Positions 23,646 through 32,803 are shown, counted from the first letter of the stretch. The stretch is 46,780 bases of DNA from Laedolimicola sp934402125 (GCF_052065835.1 NZ_JBQHTG010000006.1:1-46780); one strand, 5' to 3'. Translations and numbers: made by a program. Notes: generated from the letters alone by a model not told the origin.

Positions 23646-24614
23646 TTATACATGCTCCCGCTTTCTTAGACGGCCGAAGCAGTCAAATCCCAGAATCAGT
23701 ACAATAATGATACCCTGCAGAAGCTGCTGCACATAGGCTCCGATTCCCAGACAGTCCATACAGTTAGACATCAACTGCAAAACGAACACTCCTATAAAGC
23801 TCTGTACCACACCGCCGATACCACCCGCGAAGGAGGTTCCGCCGATTACGACGCCGCAGTTGACCAGCATACCGGTATTGTCTCCGTACACGGAGGACGC
23901 AGAGTTCATTCTGGAGGACAAGAGAATGCCCGCCAGCGCCGCCATCACGCCGGAGATTACAAAAGTGGACCACTTGATCATCACCGTATTGATACCGGAA
24001 TATTTCGCCACATCATAATTGCCTCCGATGGCATAGCAGTTTCTTCCGTAGGTCGTAAACCGCAGCACGCAGAAAAAAATCACCAGAATGACCGCCATAT
24101 ACAGCACCAGAATCGGAATCTGTCCGAAAATCTTGGTGTTGGAAATCTTCATGAATTCCATATTGGTGCAGGCAATCGGGTGCGCGTCCGTCAGCTGTTG
24201 GCAGATACCCTTCAGCAGGGTTCCCATACCCAGAGTAATGATAAAGGGCTCAGTTCTCTGATGTACTACCAGGAACCCATTGACCAGACCCACAGCCGCT
24301 CCGGCCAGCAATGCGCAGAGGCAGGCTATCGCGATGGGCATACCGGAATTGATCATCAGAACCGTAATAACACCGGACAGACACATGATTCCACCCACCG
24401 ACAGATCGCAGGCCGCGCAGAGCACGGTCATAGTCACGCCCATGGCAATGATTCCCTGTACCGTCGCGGAACGGAATACGTTCATCCAGTTGTATACACT
24501 GTAAAACTGTGTGTTGAAAAACAACATTAGAATCAGCATGGCCAGAATCGCCAATACTGCTTTCTGCTTCAGTAAAACCTGTTTTGCTTTTATGAAAACA
24601 CGCTTGGTATCCAT
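23646..24614 (-). CDS. CUT2-type sugar ABC transporter permease 2
   Basis: 322 residues with eight to ten hydrophobic segments. GVTMTVLCAACDLSVGGIMCLSG and GGTSFAGGIGGVVQSFIG fit the RbsC/BPD_transp_2 family. It follows the other permease by 12 nt, so the channel is probably a heterodimer rather than the usual RbsC homodimer. The CUT2 class mostly imports monosaccharides or small glycosides. Confidence 0.87.
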   Translation of the reverse strand: MDTKRVFIKAKQVLLKQKAVLAILAMLILMLFFNTQFYSVYNWMNVFRSATVQGIIAMGVTMTVLCAACDLSVGGIMCLSGVITVLMINSGMPIAIACLCALLAGAAVGLVNGFLVVHQRTEPFIITLGMGTLLKGICQQLTDAHPIACTNMEFMKISNTKIFGQIPILVLYMAVILVIFFCVLRFTTYGRNCYAIGGNYDVAKYSGINTVMIKWSTFVISGVMAALAGILLSSRMNSASSVYGDNTGMLVNCGVVIGGTSFAGGIGGVVQSFIGVFVLQLMSNCMDCLGIGAYVQQLLQGIIIVLILGFDCFGRLRKREHV

Positions 24615-24626
24615 CTTCTGCCCTCC

Positions 24627-25598
24627 TTAATGAATCTGTTGTTCTTTACGATTATCCAGCCAGATAGCGATGACAAGAACGAGACCCTTCATGATGGTCT
24701 GCAGATAAGTAGACACGCCCAGCATATTCATACAGTTGGATAACAAGATAATTAACAGTACTCCGAGCACGGTCCGGACGCCGCTTCCGGTTCCTCCGGC
24801 CAACGCCGTACCGCCTACGACTACGGACATGATGGCGTCCGTCTCATATCCTGCTCCGGCCACCGGAGACGCGGTCGTAACACGTGAAATCAGAACAATC
24901 GAACCCATGCCTGCGAACAGGCCGCAGATGGTATATACCAGAATCATGGTGCGCTTCATATTGTAACCACAAAGCGTCGCCGCAATCTTATTGCCGCCCA
25001 TCAGCGCGATCTGTCGGCCCCAGAGGGTCTTACGGTAGAACCACTCCACCGCCACCAGTGAAATGACAAAGAGAATCATGGATACCGCCAGGGGACCCAC
25101 TTTTCCCTTTCCAATCCAAGTGAAAATGGTGTAGGGATTGGACAGGCGGGACATGTGCTCCGTCTCGGAATTGGTATAAATCAGCGCAATAGCCCCGAAG
25201 ATCGAGCTCATTCCATAGGTGATGAACAGAACCTCCGCCTGAATCCGGGCGCCAAAGCCCACCAGGATCACGCCGTTCAGGAATCCTAAGAAGGTTCCCA
25301 GAAGCAGGCCGCAGAGCAGCGCGCCCACCTGACCCAGCGGGTCAATCAGGGACAGCGTCACCACGCCTACCAGTGAAATGATACCTACCACAGACAGGTC
25401 CAGAAAGCCGCCGATGATCACGTAGGTCATACCCAGCGCCACAAAGCTTAAGGGACCGAACTGTCTCAAAATATTGGTAAAGTTATTCTGTGTCAGAAAT
25501 AAAGGCTCCACAATCGCCGTTACCACGCACAGTACCACGATGCCCAGCAACACAAGATTGTGTAACAAGAATTTTTTTACGTCGATTGATTTTCCCAT
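24627..25598 (-). CDS. CUT2-type sugar ABC transporter permease 1
   Basis: 323 residues, highly hydrophobic. LGMTYVIIGGFLDLSVVGIISLVG and VVGGTALAGGTGSGVRTVLG are the conserved RbsC-type loops. It sits between the ATPase gene (16 nt) and permease 2. It is only partly similar to permease 2, supporting two distinct subunits. Confidence 0.87.
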   Translation of the reverse strand: MGKSIDVKKFLLHNLVLLGIVVLCVVTAIVEPLFLTQNNFTNILRQFGPLSFVALGMTYVIIGGFLDLSVVGIISLVGVVTLSLIDPLGQVGALLCGLLLGTFLGFLNGVILVGFGARIQAEVLFITYGMSSIFGAIALIYTNSETEHMSRLSNPYTIFTWIGKGKVGPLAVSMILFVISLVAVEWFYRKTLWGRQIALMGGNKIAATLCGYNMKRTMILVYTICGLFAGMGSIVLISRVTTASPVAGAGYETDAIMSVVVGGTALAGGTGSGVRTVLGVLLIILLSNCMNMLGVSTYLQTIMKGLVLVIAIWLDNRKEQQIH

Positions 25599-25614
25599 TC
25601 TATTACCTCTTCCC

Positions 25615-27093
25615 TTATCCGATGGCCCTGTCCATGATCTCGCTCGGATCTACTTCCTCCGGAGAGAATTCTCCGGTAATCCGGCCGTCGCAGACTGTCA
25701 GTACGCGGTTGCTCATGCTCAGAACCTCCGGAAGCTCAGAGGAAATCATAATGATGGCTCCTCCCTGCTCCACGATCTTGTTCATCAGCACATAAATCTC
25801 ATACTTTGCTCCTACGTCGATGCCTCTGGTCGGCTCGTCCAGAATCAATACCTTGGGATTCAGCTCCAGCCATCTTCCCACGACGCATTTCTGCTGGTTT
25901 CCACCGGACAGATTCAGCACCTTGGCAGCCGCGCTCGGCGTCTTGATCAGAAGGTTTTCAATCTGACGCTTCTCGATCTCCTTCTCTTTCTTACGGTTCA
26001 GCACACCCTTTTTCGCAATCTCGCTCAGGGCCGCCATGGTGATGTTTTCACCTACGGAAAAGCGTAAAATCAGACCCTCCTGCTTCCGGTCCTCGGGAAC
26101 CAGTCCCATGCCCAGCGCTTTCGCGTCTCTGGGGCTCGATACGGTCACAGGTTTTCCTTCCATAATGAGCTCCTTGCTCTTGACCTTATCCGCTCCATAG
26201 ATGGCCCGGATGATCTCGGTTCTTCCGGCTCCCACCAGGCCTACCAGACCCAGGATCTCGCCTTTGTGCAGGGTAAAGTTGATGTCGTGCAGCTTACTTG
26301 TGTTGAGGTTTTTCACCTCCAGAAGAGGTTCTCCCACGAAATGTGCCCGGGGCGGGTACTCATTTTCGATGGTACGGCCCACCATTTTGGCAATCATCTC
26401 GCTTCTGGTCAGTTCCTCGATAGGTTTGGTGTCAATGACGTTACCGTCACGCATAATGGTGACAATATTGCAGTATTCAAAAATCTCATCCAGCTTGTGG
26501 CTGATATAGATGATAGAAATGCCCTTATTTCTCAACTGGAAAATGATCTCGCCCAGCTTCTTCAGCTCCTCTGTGGTCAGACTGCTGCTGGGTTCATCCA
26601 TGATGATCAGCTTCGAATCAAAGGAAAGAGCCTTGGTAATCTCTACCATCTGCATTTCGGAAGCGCTTAAATCCCCCACCAGCGTATAGGTGTCAATCTT
26701 GCTGCCGATGCTGTCCAGAAGCTCGCGGGCCTTCTGATGGGTACCCTTCATCCCATGATTTTCCGAGAATCTTCCGAGAAAAATATTTTCACCCACAGTC
26801 ATCGTATTGACTAGATTGAACTCCTGGTAAATGATGCTCAAGCCCCTGCGCAGCGCCTGAATCGGTGTGGTATGCTCAATGATCTCCCCATCAAACTCAA
26901 TCGTACCCTCGTCCTTTTCATAAACGCCGGACAGAATCTTCATCAGTGTAGATTTTCCTGCTCCATTTTCTCCAACAATTCCATATACCACGCCCTTGGG
27001 AATTTCCAAAGATACTTTATTCAGCGCCAGAACACCCGGAAATCGTTTCGTTACGCCGCTGACCTTCAATATCAAATCTTTTTTCTGTTCCAC
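25615..27093 (-). CDS. CUT2-type sugar ABC transporter ATPase (RbsA/MglA-like)
   Basis: 492 residues with two fused ATPase domains. Domain 1 has Walker A GENGAGKST, signature LSASEMQ and Walker B KLIIMDEPSSSLT. Domain 2 has a degenerate P-loop (GLVGAGRTE), LSGGNQQKC and VLILDEPTRGID. One sound and one altered nucleotide site is the rule for RbsA/MglA. It powers import through the two permeases. An attenuating hairpin lies between it and the binding-protein gene. Confidence 0.92.
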   Translation of the reverse strand: MEQKKDLILKVSGVTKRFPGVLALNKVSLEIPKGVVYGIVGENGAGKSTLMKILSGVYEKDEGTIEFDGEIIEHTTPIQALRRGLSIIYQEFNLVNTMTVGENIFLGRFSENHGMKGTHQKARELLDSIGSKIDTYTLVGDLSASEMQMVEITKALSFDSKLIIMDEPSSSLTTEELKKLGEIIFQLRNKGISIIYISHKLDEIFEYCNIVTIMRDGNVIDTKPIEELTRSEMIAKMVGRTIENEYPPRAHFVGEPLLEVKNLNTSKLHDINFTLHKGEILGLVGLVGAGRTEIIRAIYGADKVKSKELIMEGKPVTVSSPRDAKALGMGLVPEDRKQEGLILRFSVGENITMAALSEIAKKGVLNRKKEKEIEKRQIENLLIKTPSAAAKVLNLSGGNQQKCVVGRWLELNPKVLILDEPTRGIDVGAKYEIYVLMNKIVEQGGAIIMISSELPEVLSMSNRVLTVCDGRITGEFSPEEVDPSEIMDRAIG

Positions 27094-27140
27094 TGATATA
27101 TCTCCTTTTAGAAAAATCTCCTTTAACTATCTCCATTTTT

Positions 27141-27176
27141 AAGAAAAGCTTGCTCTGGCAGATACCAGAGCAAGCT
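27141..27176 (-). terminator. Hairpin after the binding-protein gene (attenuator)
   Basis: A 12-bp perfect stem AGCTTGCTCTGG / CCAGAGCAAGCT (27147-27176) followed on the minus strand by TTTCTTA. The weak U-tract suggests partial termination, giving more binding protein than ATPase and permease. Confidence 0.65.
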
Positions 27177-27203
27177 AATCACTTCTGTGTTACTCTCTCT
27201 TTT

Positions 27204-28217
27204 TTACCACTCCGGATAGGGTAAGCTGTCTACGTTTTCAGATGTAACGGTGTCAAGCGGGATCCAGTTGATTTCTTCGAAGCTCTCGCCTGCAACTGCC
27301 TTCTGTGCGCAATCCAGAGACTGAGCTACCATGTTGGTGAAGGACTGGCCGATGCATACAGCCTGGGTGCCGTCCTTAACATGATCGTAACCTGCGGAGC
27401 ATCCGTCTACTGCTACGATATATACGCCGTCCATATTCGCGTTTTCAAGCGCGTTGATAACGCCGGTAGCGCCGTTATCCCAGTGACAGAATACCGCGTC
27501 GATCTTATCGCCGTATTTCACGATGAAGTCTTCCATGATAGCCATACTGTCCTCGGTTGCCCACTGATCGCAGTTCTTGGAATCCAGAACTGTGATGTTG
27601 GAGCCTTCCAGACCAGCCTTGAAGCCGTCGCTTCTCTTAACCTGCGCGTCATGTCCGGACTGTCCGCCGATCTCTACTACATTACAGCCGTCCGGGAATG
27701 CGTCGATAATCGCCTGAGCCGCCTGCTCGCCTGCCATGGTATCATTGGTTCCGCAGAAGAAATCTCTGTACTGCTGGCTCTCTGCTGCCAGGTCAGAGGA
27801 GAAAAGTCCTACTACGATACCGGCTTCTTTCGCTTCCATCAGAGCCGGTACAACCGCCTGCGGATCTGCCGGGTTGATAATGATAGCGTCTACACCCTGT
27901 GCGATACAGGTGCTGATAGCGTCAGTAGCCTTCTGAGCGTCGCCAGCCTGATCGTAAGAGGTCAGGTTGATTCCCAGCTCTTTCGCTTTCTCTTCTGCGA
28001 TACGGCAGGAATAAGACTGAGACTCATTCGCCATATCCTGTACAATCCAGCCTACAGTAATGCCGTCGCCGGAAGCCGCTGCTGTGTCGCCGGTGTTCTC
28101 GGTCTGCGCTGTGTCTGCTGCTGCGTCAGTCTTGGTCTCCCCGCCAGACTTTCCGCATGCTGCCAGACCACAGATCATGGTCGCTGCCAGTAAGAGTGCT
28201 AATCCCTTCTTTTTCAT
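27204..28217 (-). CDS. Sugar ABC transporter substrate-binding lipoprotein (RbsB-like)
   Basis: 337 residues. Basic start, hydrophobic signal and lipobox LAAC with C21 show an anchored lipoprotein; a glycine/threonine/alanine-rich linker follows. The mature part is a periplasmic-binding-protein type 1 domain (TVGWIVQDMANESQSY, AIIINPADPQAVVPAL, FFCGTNDTMAGEQAAQAI). It captures the sugar outside the cell for the transporter encoded downstream. GGAGGG precedes ATG 28217. Ligand not predictable. Confidence 0.9.
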   Translation of the reverse strand: MKKKGLALLLAATMICGLAACGKSGGETKTDAAADTAQTENTGDTAAASGDGITVGWIVQDMANESQSYSCRIAEEKAKELGINLTSYDQAGDAQKATDAISTCIAQGVDAIIINPADPQAVVPALMEAKEAGIVVGLFSSDLAAESQQYRDFFCGTNDTMAGEQAAQAIIDAFPDGCNVVEIGGQSGHDAQVKRSDGFKAGLEGSNITVLDSKNCDQWATEDSMAIMEDFIVKYGDKIDAVFCHWDNGATGVINALENANMDGVYIVAVDGCSAGYDHVKDGTQAVCIGQSFTNMVAQSLDCAQKAVAGESFEEINWIPLDTVTSENVDSLPYPEW

Positions 28218-28315
28218 GTTGTTCCCTCCTGTTACTTTTTTGTGTTTTTTCTATAACCGACAGGCCTTCCGCCTGTAAATTATCGTTGTTGCTTCGCCGT
28301 CTTTTATTTGTCTCT

Positions 28316-28344
28316 ATTATAGTTTTTACCTCTGTCTCCCACAA
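28316..28344 (-). promoter_or_regulatory. Promoter of the binding-protein gene
   Basis: Minus-strand TTGTGG (28344-28339), 17-nt spacer, TATAAT (28321-28316). A small hairpin ACAGGC/GCCTGT lies in the leader. It would allow the transporter part to be expressed apart from the lactonase and ROK genes. Confidence 0.6.
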
Positions 28345-28385
28345 CTCCCGATCTGAGCTGTAAGGTGCACAATCTGCTTCGTTCA

Positions 28386-29474
28386 TCAGAAGCTGATACA
28401 GGTGACACAGTAGACATTTTCCTGGTTCCAGACCTCCTTAAGACCACCTGTATGCTCATCTATTGCGAATACGCAAATATTGTCGGTATCCTGATTTGCC
28501 GCCAGCAGATACCTGCCGTCCGGGGACAGAATAAACTCCCGGGGAATTTCACCGCCGCTTAGCTTCGTCTCTGTCAGTGTCAGGCGTCCATCCGCTTCCA
28601 TCCGGAATACCGCGATATGGTTTGTACCGCGTACCGCACCGTAGACCCATTTCCCACTGGGATGAATCCGGATACCCGCGCCAAGGCAGCCTTCCGTCTG
28701 CTGCGCCGGATCCGCAAACGCGGATATGGTCTGCATCAGCTCTGCCTGTCCGGCTTTATACTGATAAACATTGACCTCACAGGTCAGTTCTGTCATCACA
28801 TAGAAATGTGTTCCATTTCCATCGAAAGCGCCATGTCTCGTTCCCTGTCCCGGGATACCGTAGATGTTCTTCTCTTTCTCCGGAAGCAGCCATCCCTTCT
28901 CCCAGTCCGCCCGGTAGCAGGCAAATACGTCCTGTCCCAGATCCGACACATAGACGTGCTGTCCATCCGGCGCCATCACAGTCTGATGGATATGGGGACT
29001 TTCCTGCCGCTCCGGGTTCGCGCCCCGGCCCCGGTGCCTCAGGACACAGGTCGCCGGTTCCAGTCCGTGATCCTCCCGGATCCGGTACACGGCCAGGCTG
29101 CCGCCGGAATAATTGGATACCAGAAGGTACTTTTTATCTGGAGAAAAACTCAGATGACAGGCATCCGCCCCACAGGTAAACTGCCGGTTGATGCGCCGAA
29201 GCGCTCCCGTCTCCCGGTCAATGGCAAAAGCAGAAACAGTGGAACCGTCAATGCCATTCCATTCCTTCAGCTCATTGACACAGTACAGATACGCGCCCTC
29301 TGCGTCTGCCAGTACGTAAGAGGGATTCTGAATGTCACCAGTCACTGTCCGGTAGGTCAGCTTCCCGGTCTGTTCATCGAAATCATAGCAGGCGATACCC
29401 TTGCATCTTCCTTCTACTATCTCGCCCGATCCCATCAAAATCGGCTCCGTATAGCCTCCCGTAAATATCCGCAT
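28386..29474 (-). CDS. Lactonase-family beta-propeller protein (6-phosphogluconolactonase YbhE type)
   Basis: 362 residues with repeated beta-propeller blades (YLLVSNYSGGSLAVYRI, HVYVSDLGQDVFACYR, WVYGAVRGTNHIAVFRM, YLLAANQDTDNICVFAI). This matches the Lactonase family of seven-bladed propellers that includes YbhE 6-phosphogluconolactonase. No signal peptide, so cytoplasmic. It lies 14 nt after the ROK kinase 2 stop. With Gnd at 16165-17616 it could supply 6-phosphogluconate; alternatively it opens the lactone of an unusual sugar. Substrate uncertain. Confidence 0.82.
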   Translation of the reverse strand: MRIFTGGYTEPILMGSGEIVEGRCKGIACYDFDEQTGKLTYRTVTGDIQNPSYVLADAEGAYLYCVNELKEWNGIDGSTVSAFAIDRETGALRRINRQFTCGADACHLSFSPDKKYLLVSNYSGGSLAVYRIREDHGLEPATCVLRHRGRGANPERQESPHIHQTVMAPDGQHVYVSDLGQDVFACYRADWEKGWLLPEKEKNIYGIPGQGTRHGAFDGNGTHFYVMTELTCEVNVYQYKAGQAELMQTISAFADPAQQTEGCLGAGIRIHPSGKWVYGAVRGTNHIAVFRMEADGRLTLTETKLSGGEIPREFILSPDGRYLLAANQDTDNICVFAIDEHTGGLKEVWNQENVYCVTCISF

Positions 29475-29488
29475 ACCCTCTCTCCTTA

Positions 29489-30433
29489 TCAGTCAAGCAC
29501 CAGTTCGGATGCTCCCACGATACCGAAATCTTTCTTCAGCTCCGCGAACCGGAATTCTACCGGAAGGGGAATCTGATTGTAACGGTCAAATTCCTTTCTC
29601 ACTCTGCCGAACAGCGCGTCGCCAAAATGGGTCAGGCCGCCGCCGAATACGAATACGTTGATATTCAGCATCATGAAGCAGTTGTACGCACAGACCGCAA
29701 TGTAATGCGCCATCTGCTCCACCATTTCGATGGCCAGCTCGTCGCCCTCGTTGTAGGCTGCCAGCAGATCCTCACAGCTTAAATCTTCCTTGTCCACCAT
29801 GGAAGTTTCCCTGCCCTCCAGCATCTTGATTTTCAGATGCTTCGGCACGTAGCGTCCGCTGGCATGGGACATGAAGCAGCCCCTGTTCCGGCATCCGCAC
29901 ATGACGCCCTCGTCCGGCGTCGCCAGCATGTGTCCGCACTCTCCAGCCCAGCCGTAGCTTCCGCGGAACAGCTTTCCATCTATAATAATGCCACTTCCGA
30001 TTCCGGTGCTGGTGGCCATATAGATCATATGGCGGCTTCCCCGTCCGGCTCCCTTGCGGTACTCTGCCAGGGCTGCGGCATTGCTGTCGTTATCCAGTAC
30101 AATCTTTACACCCGGCAGACGCTCCTGCAGATATTCCTTCATGGGAAAATCGCGAATATTCGTCAGCGCCGAGGTCAGATAAACGTAACCGGTATCAAAA
30201 AGAATATAGGATGGCATGCAGATTCCGATTCCCTGCAAATCCTCGTTCTTCAGGTTATGCTTCTCCTCGATCTCGCGGATGGTCTCAATCATCCGGTCGC
30301 TGAAAGCCGGTCCGTCTGCATTAATATCCGACGGATGCTGCATCCGATCCAGGAGCTGCCCGTCCGCATCAAACAAACCATATGCTACTTTGGTTCCACC
30401 TGCATCAATTCCAATCCTGTACTTTTTGCACAT
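29489..30433 (-). CDS. ROK-family sugar kinase 2
   Basis: 314 residues from ATG 30433 (MCKKYRIGIDAGGTKVAYGLFD), chosen because GGAG lies just upstream; an in-frame ATG at 30508 lies inside the -35 box and is rejected. Motifs: VLDNDSNAAALAEYRKGAGRG with the catalytic aspartate, AGECGHM, and the zinc site CGCRNRGCF. It is first in the sugar operon under a consensus promoter and is a relative, but not a close copy, of ROK kinase 1. Two ROK kinases with a GH4 enzyme suggest one for the glycoside (BglK-like) and one for free sugar. Confidence 0.87.
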   Translation of the reverse strand: MCKKYRIGIDAGGTKVAYGLFDADGQLLDRMQHPSDINADGPAFSDRMIETIREIEEKHNLKNEDLQGIGICMPSYILFDTGYVYLTSALTNIRDFPMKEYLQERLPGVKIVLDNDSNAAALAEYRKGAGRGSRHMIYMATSTGIGSGIIIDGKLFRGSYGWAGECGHMLATPDEGVMCGCRNRGCFMSHASGRYVPKHLKIKMLEGRETSMVDKEDLSCEDLLAAYNEGDELAIEMVEQMAHYIAVCAYNCFMMLNINVFVFGGGLTHFGDALFGRVRKEFDRYNQIPLPVEFRFAELKKDFGIVGASELVLD

Positions 30434-30479
30434 ATTTTTTCTCCAAATTGAATTTGTTTTGTTATATTTTATATTTATC

Positions 30480-30508
30480 ATTATATAGATCAATTTCAAG
30501 TTTGTCAA
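30480..30508 (-). promoter_or_regulatory. Consensus sigma-A promoter of the sugar operon
   Basis: Minus-strand TTGACA (30508-30503), 17-nt spacer, TATAAT (30485-30480): a perfect match to consensus, about 47 nt before ATG 30433. Such a strong promoter probably needs repression. ACTTGAAATT in the spacer resembles the TTTGAAAT repeats near the DeoR gene. Confidence 0.85.
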
Positions 30509-30558
30509 TAGAAATATAAATTACTTTTGAAAACAACTTTTTTTGTTTCTTTTTATAT

Positions 30559-30570
30559 TGTTTCGAAACA
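30559..30570. promoter_or_regulatory. Perfect 12-bp palindrome, possible operator
   Basis: TGTTTCGAAACA lies about 50 nt upstream of the -35 box of the sugar operon. It is short and could be chance, but its place suits a repressor or activator site. Confidence 0.35.
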
Positions 30571-30578
30571 TGAGATCG

Positions 30579-30614
30579 AAAAAAGCAGCATCCGGATTTT
30601 GATCCGAATACTGC
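30579..30614 (-). terminator. Minus-strand terminator, now cut off from its gene
   Basis: Stem GCAGTATTCGGAT / ATCCGGATGCTGC (with two G-U pairs) followed on the minus strand by T6. It is upstream of the ROK 2 promoter and fits a transcript coming from the right. The nearest minus-strand gene there is bofA copy 2, about 1.8 kb away beyond the insertion sequence. Confidence 0.72.
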
Positions 30615-30618
30615 GGAA

Positions 30619-32475
30619 GTTTGACACCCAAAATCCCGGAAAGCCTTGTCTTTCCTTATTTTTTTTGTAAATTTTCATTTTTTCTATAAACCGTAATGCC
30701 GTATTGTGTTGTAATAGAAAATATATACGGAGGTATTCTTTATGCGGTTAAGTAAAGTAAAATCTAAAAATACGGTATCTTATTACATCATCCGTTCCGT
30801 CCGGAGAAATGGTAAAAACTCTTCTGAAATCGTGAAAAAACTTGGAACTGAAAAATTCATCCAGGACACCTACGGTGTCGAGGATGTTGACGCCTGGGCT
30901 AACGCCCAGCTTGAAATGATGAATGAAGAGGAGGCGCAGTCCAATCACAAAGTTCTGATTCCCTTTCACACGGATGCTCTTCTTTCCCTGGAAGAACAGC
31001 TTTCCTATAACGTCGGTTATCTTTTCCTTCAGCACATTTATCACCAACTGGGGCTCCCTTCCATTTGCAGGAAGATAAAAAAAGAAGGCTCTTTTATTTA
31101 CGACCTGGATGCCATCCTTTCCCGTCTCGTTTATGGACGTATTCTTTTTCCATCATCAAAGCTTTCCTGTTACGAACAATCCCGTTCCCTAATGGAACCG
31201 CCTCAGTTTGAACTGCACCAGGTCTACCGCGCCCTGTCCGTCCTTGCCGAAAATGCGGACCTGATTCAGGCTGAACTCTATAAGCGTTCCAAAAAGGTCC
31301 TGAAGCGCAGCACAGGAATTTTATTCTACGACTGTACCAACTACTTCTTCGAAACCGAGCAGGAAGCAGGTTTAAAGCAGTATGGCCCGAGTAAAGAACA
31401 CCGGCCTAACCCGATTGTTCAGATGGGATTATTTATGGACAAATCCGGAATTCCACTTGCCTTCTGTATCAATCCCGGAAATCAGAATGAGCAGCTGTCC
31501 CTCACACCTCTGGAGCAGCAGATCATGCGGGATTTTGAACTTTCCAGGTTTGTTGTCTGCACAGACGCCGGATTGTCTTCCGATGCAAACAGGAAATTTA
31601 ATAACTTCGGGGAACGCAGTTTTATTACAACACAATCCATTAAAAAGCTAAAAACAGATTTAAAGGAATGGTGCCTGGAGCCAGCTGGCTGGATGCTGGA
31701 GGGCGATAAAAAAACTTATGACATTTCGAAACTGGAAGATACACCTGAAAACCGCAGAAAACTTTTTTACAAGCAAACCTTTATCGAAGGCTACGACAAA
31801 GAGCGGGACATCCCCTTTGAACAGACCCTGATTGTTACTTATTCTTTGAAATACAAGCTTTTACCAGCAGACTGTCCGAAGCCGTCAGCTGGAACGTGCG
31901 AAGAAGTACCTGGAACATCCCTCTTCTTCTGATAAACGTTCTCAGAATGACGCCAGGCGCTTTATCAAAAAGACTTCCTGCACAATGGACGGAGAAATCG
32001 CCGTTAAGGCTATGTATGAGCTGGATGAAACTGCCCTTCACGAAGAGAGCCGATATGACGGTTTCTATGCCGTTTGCACCAATCTCGACGATGATCCGGC
32101 CGTCATCGCAAAGATTAACCATGACCGTTGGGAAATCGAAGAATCCTTCCGTATCATGAAATCCGAGTTCGAAGCCAGACCCGTTTTTCTTCAGGGAGAT
32201 GACCGTATAAAAGCCCATTTCCTGACCTGTTTTATTGCATTGATGATTTATCGCATCCTGGAAAAACAGCTGGGTGACAAATATACCTGTGAAGATATTT
32301 TTTATACCCTACGAAAAATGGATATGCGAAAACTTGGCGACTACGGATACATTCCCTGTTATACACGTACTTCCCTTACGGATGATTTGCATGAAAACGC
32401 AGGTTTCCGCACAGACTATGAACTTATCACGCCAAAGTCTATGGCAGGTATCATCCGGCGCTCCAAAGGCCTTTA
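30619..32475 (+). mobile_element. IS1634-family insertion sequence, right end missing or very short
   Basis: The element carries one transposase gene (30742-32476) and a leader with ACGGAGG before its ATG. The left limit is guessed at GTTTGACACCC (30619), which looks like a terminal repeat. No matching repeat is seen on the right: the transposase stop is immediately followed by bofA copy 2 sequence, so the right end appears lost. No target duplication could be identified. Confidence 0.6.
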
Positions 32476-32476
32476 A
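30742..32476 (+). pseudogene. IS1634-family transposase, interrupted by one frameshift
   Basis: The first frame (30742-31932) gives an IS4-type DDE transposase start with FYDCTNYFF (first catalytic aspartate) and FVVCTDAGLSS (second). The rest continues one base later in another frame, with FIKKTSCTMDGEI, YDGFYAVCTNL and the YREK-type segment INHDRWEIEESFRIMKSEF, ending at 32476. Skipping one T in the T4 run at 31859-31862 joins both frames without loss (KL-YQQTVRSRQLERAKKYLEH). The total of about 577 residues is near full length. A decayed gene, a sequencing error or slippage can each explain this. Confidence 0.82.
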
Positions 32477-32660
32477 TTCCAAGGGCCGCAATCCCGTAAA
32501 GAAGCCCAATCCCGCTGATTCCAAGGCTTCCTGCCGTACAAAGCGTCAATGGATTCAATCCCACAGAAATTGAAATATTCTGGGACAGGAGCAGGCCATT
32601 GATAACCTGAATCCCGATAGCGCCGAATACGGCGCGAAGAAGAAAATTTACAATCCTCAT
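32451..32660 (-). CDS. bofA: BofA-family protein, copy 2
   Basis: 69 residues from ATG 32660 (MRIVNFLLRAVFGAIGI); an ATG 12 nt earlier is possible. The core NISISVGLNPLTLCTAGSLGISGIGLLYGIAALGI is identical to copy 1. Its last seven residues (KGLWSAG) are read from insertion-sequence DNA instead of the normal end (GIL in copy 1). The mature fold is probably kept, as the extra tail is short. Divergent from yaaL copy 2. It may still serve sporulation, but has lost its own terminator. Confidence 0.8.
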   Translation of the reverse strand: MRIVNFLLRAVFGAIGIQVINGLLLSQNISISVGLNPLTLCTAGSLGISGIGLLYGIAALGIKGLWSAG

Positions 32661-32803
32661 AAAATCCACCATTTTTTACAGTTCTCTTTGATATAATCTA
32701 TTCACGCACCCTTTCTATCTTTCCTTTTTCTGTTTTTTGTATAAATTTTTCCAGTTCCGTCTATACTTCTACTATAAAATAATTTCCGGATATGGGGGTT
32801 TTT

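Noticed and set aside
21160..23669. Plus-strand ORFs of 478 and 364 residues over the GH4 and galM genes
   Set aside because: They are antisense to clear enzyme genes and carry no recognisable domain.
30434..30508. 25-residue N-terminal extension of ROK kinase 2
   Set aside because: The upstream ATG lies in the -35 box of a consensus promoter, and GGAG precedes the ATG at 30433.
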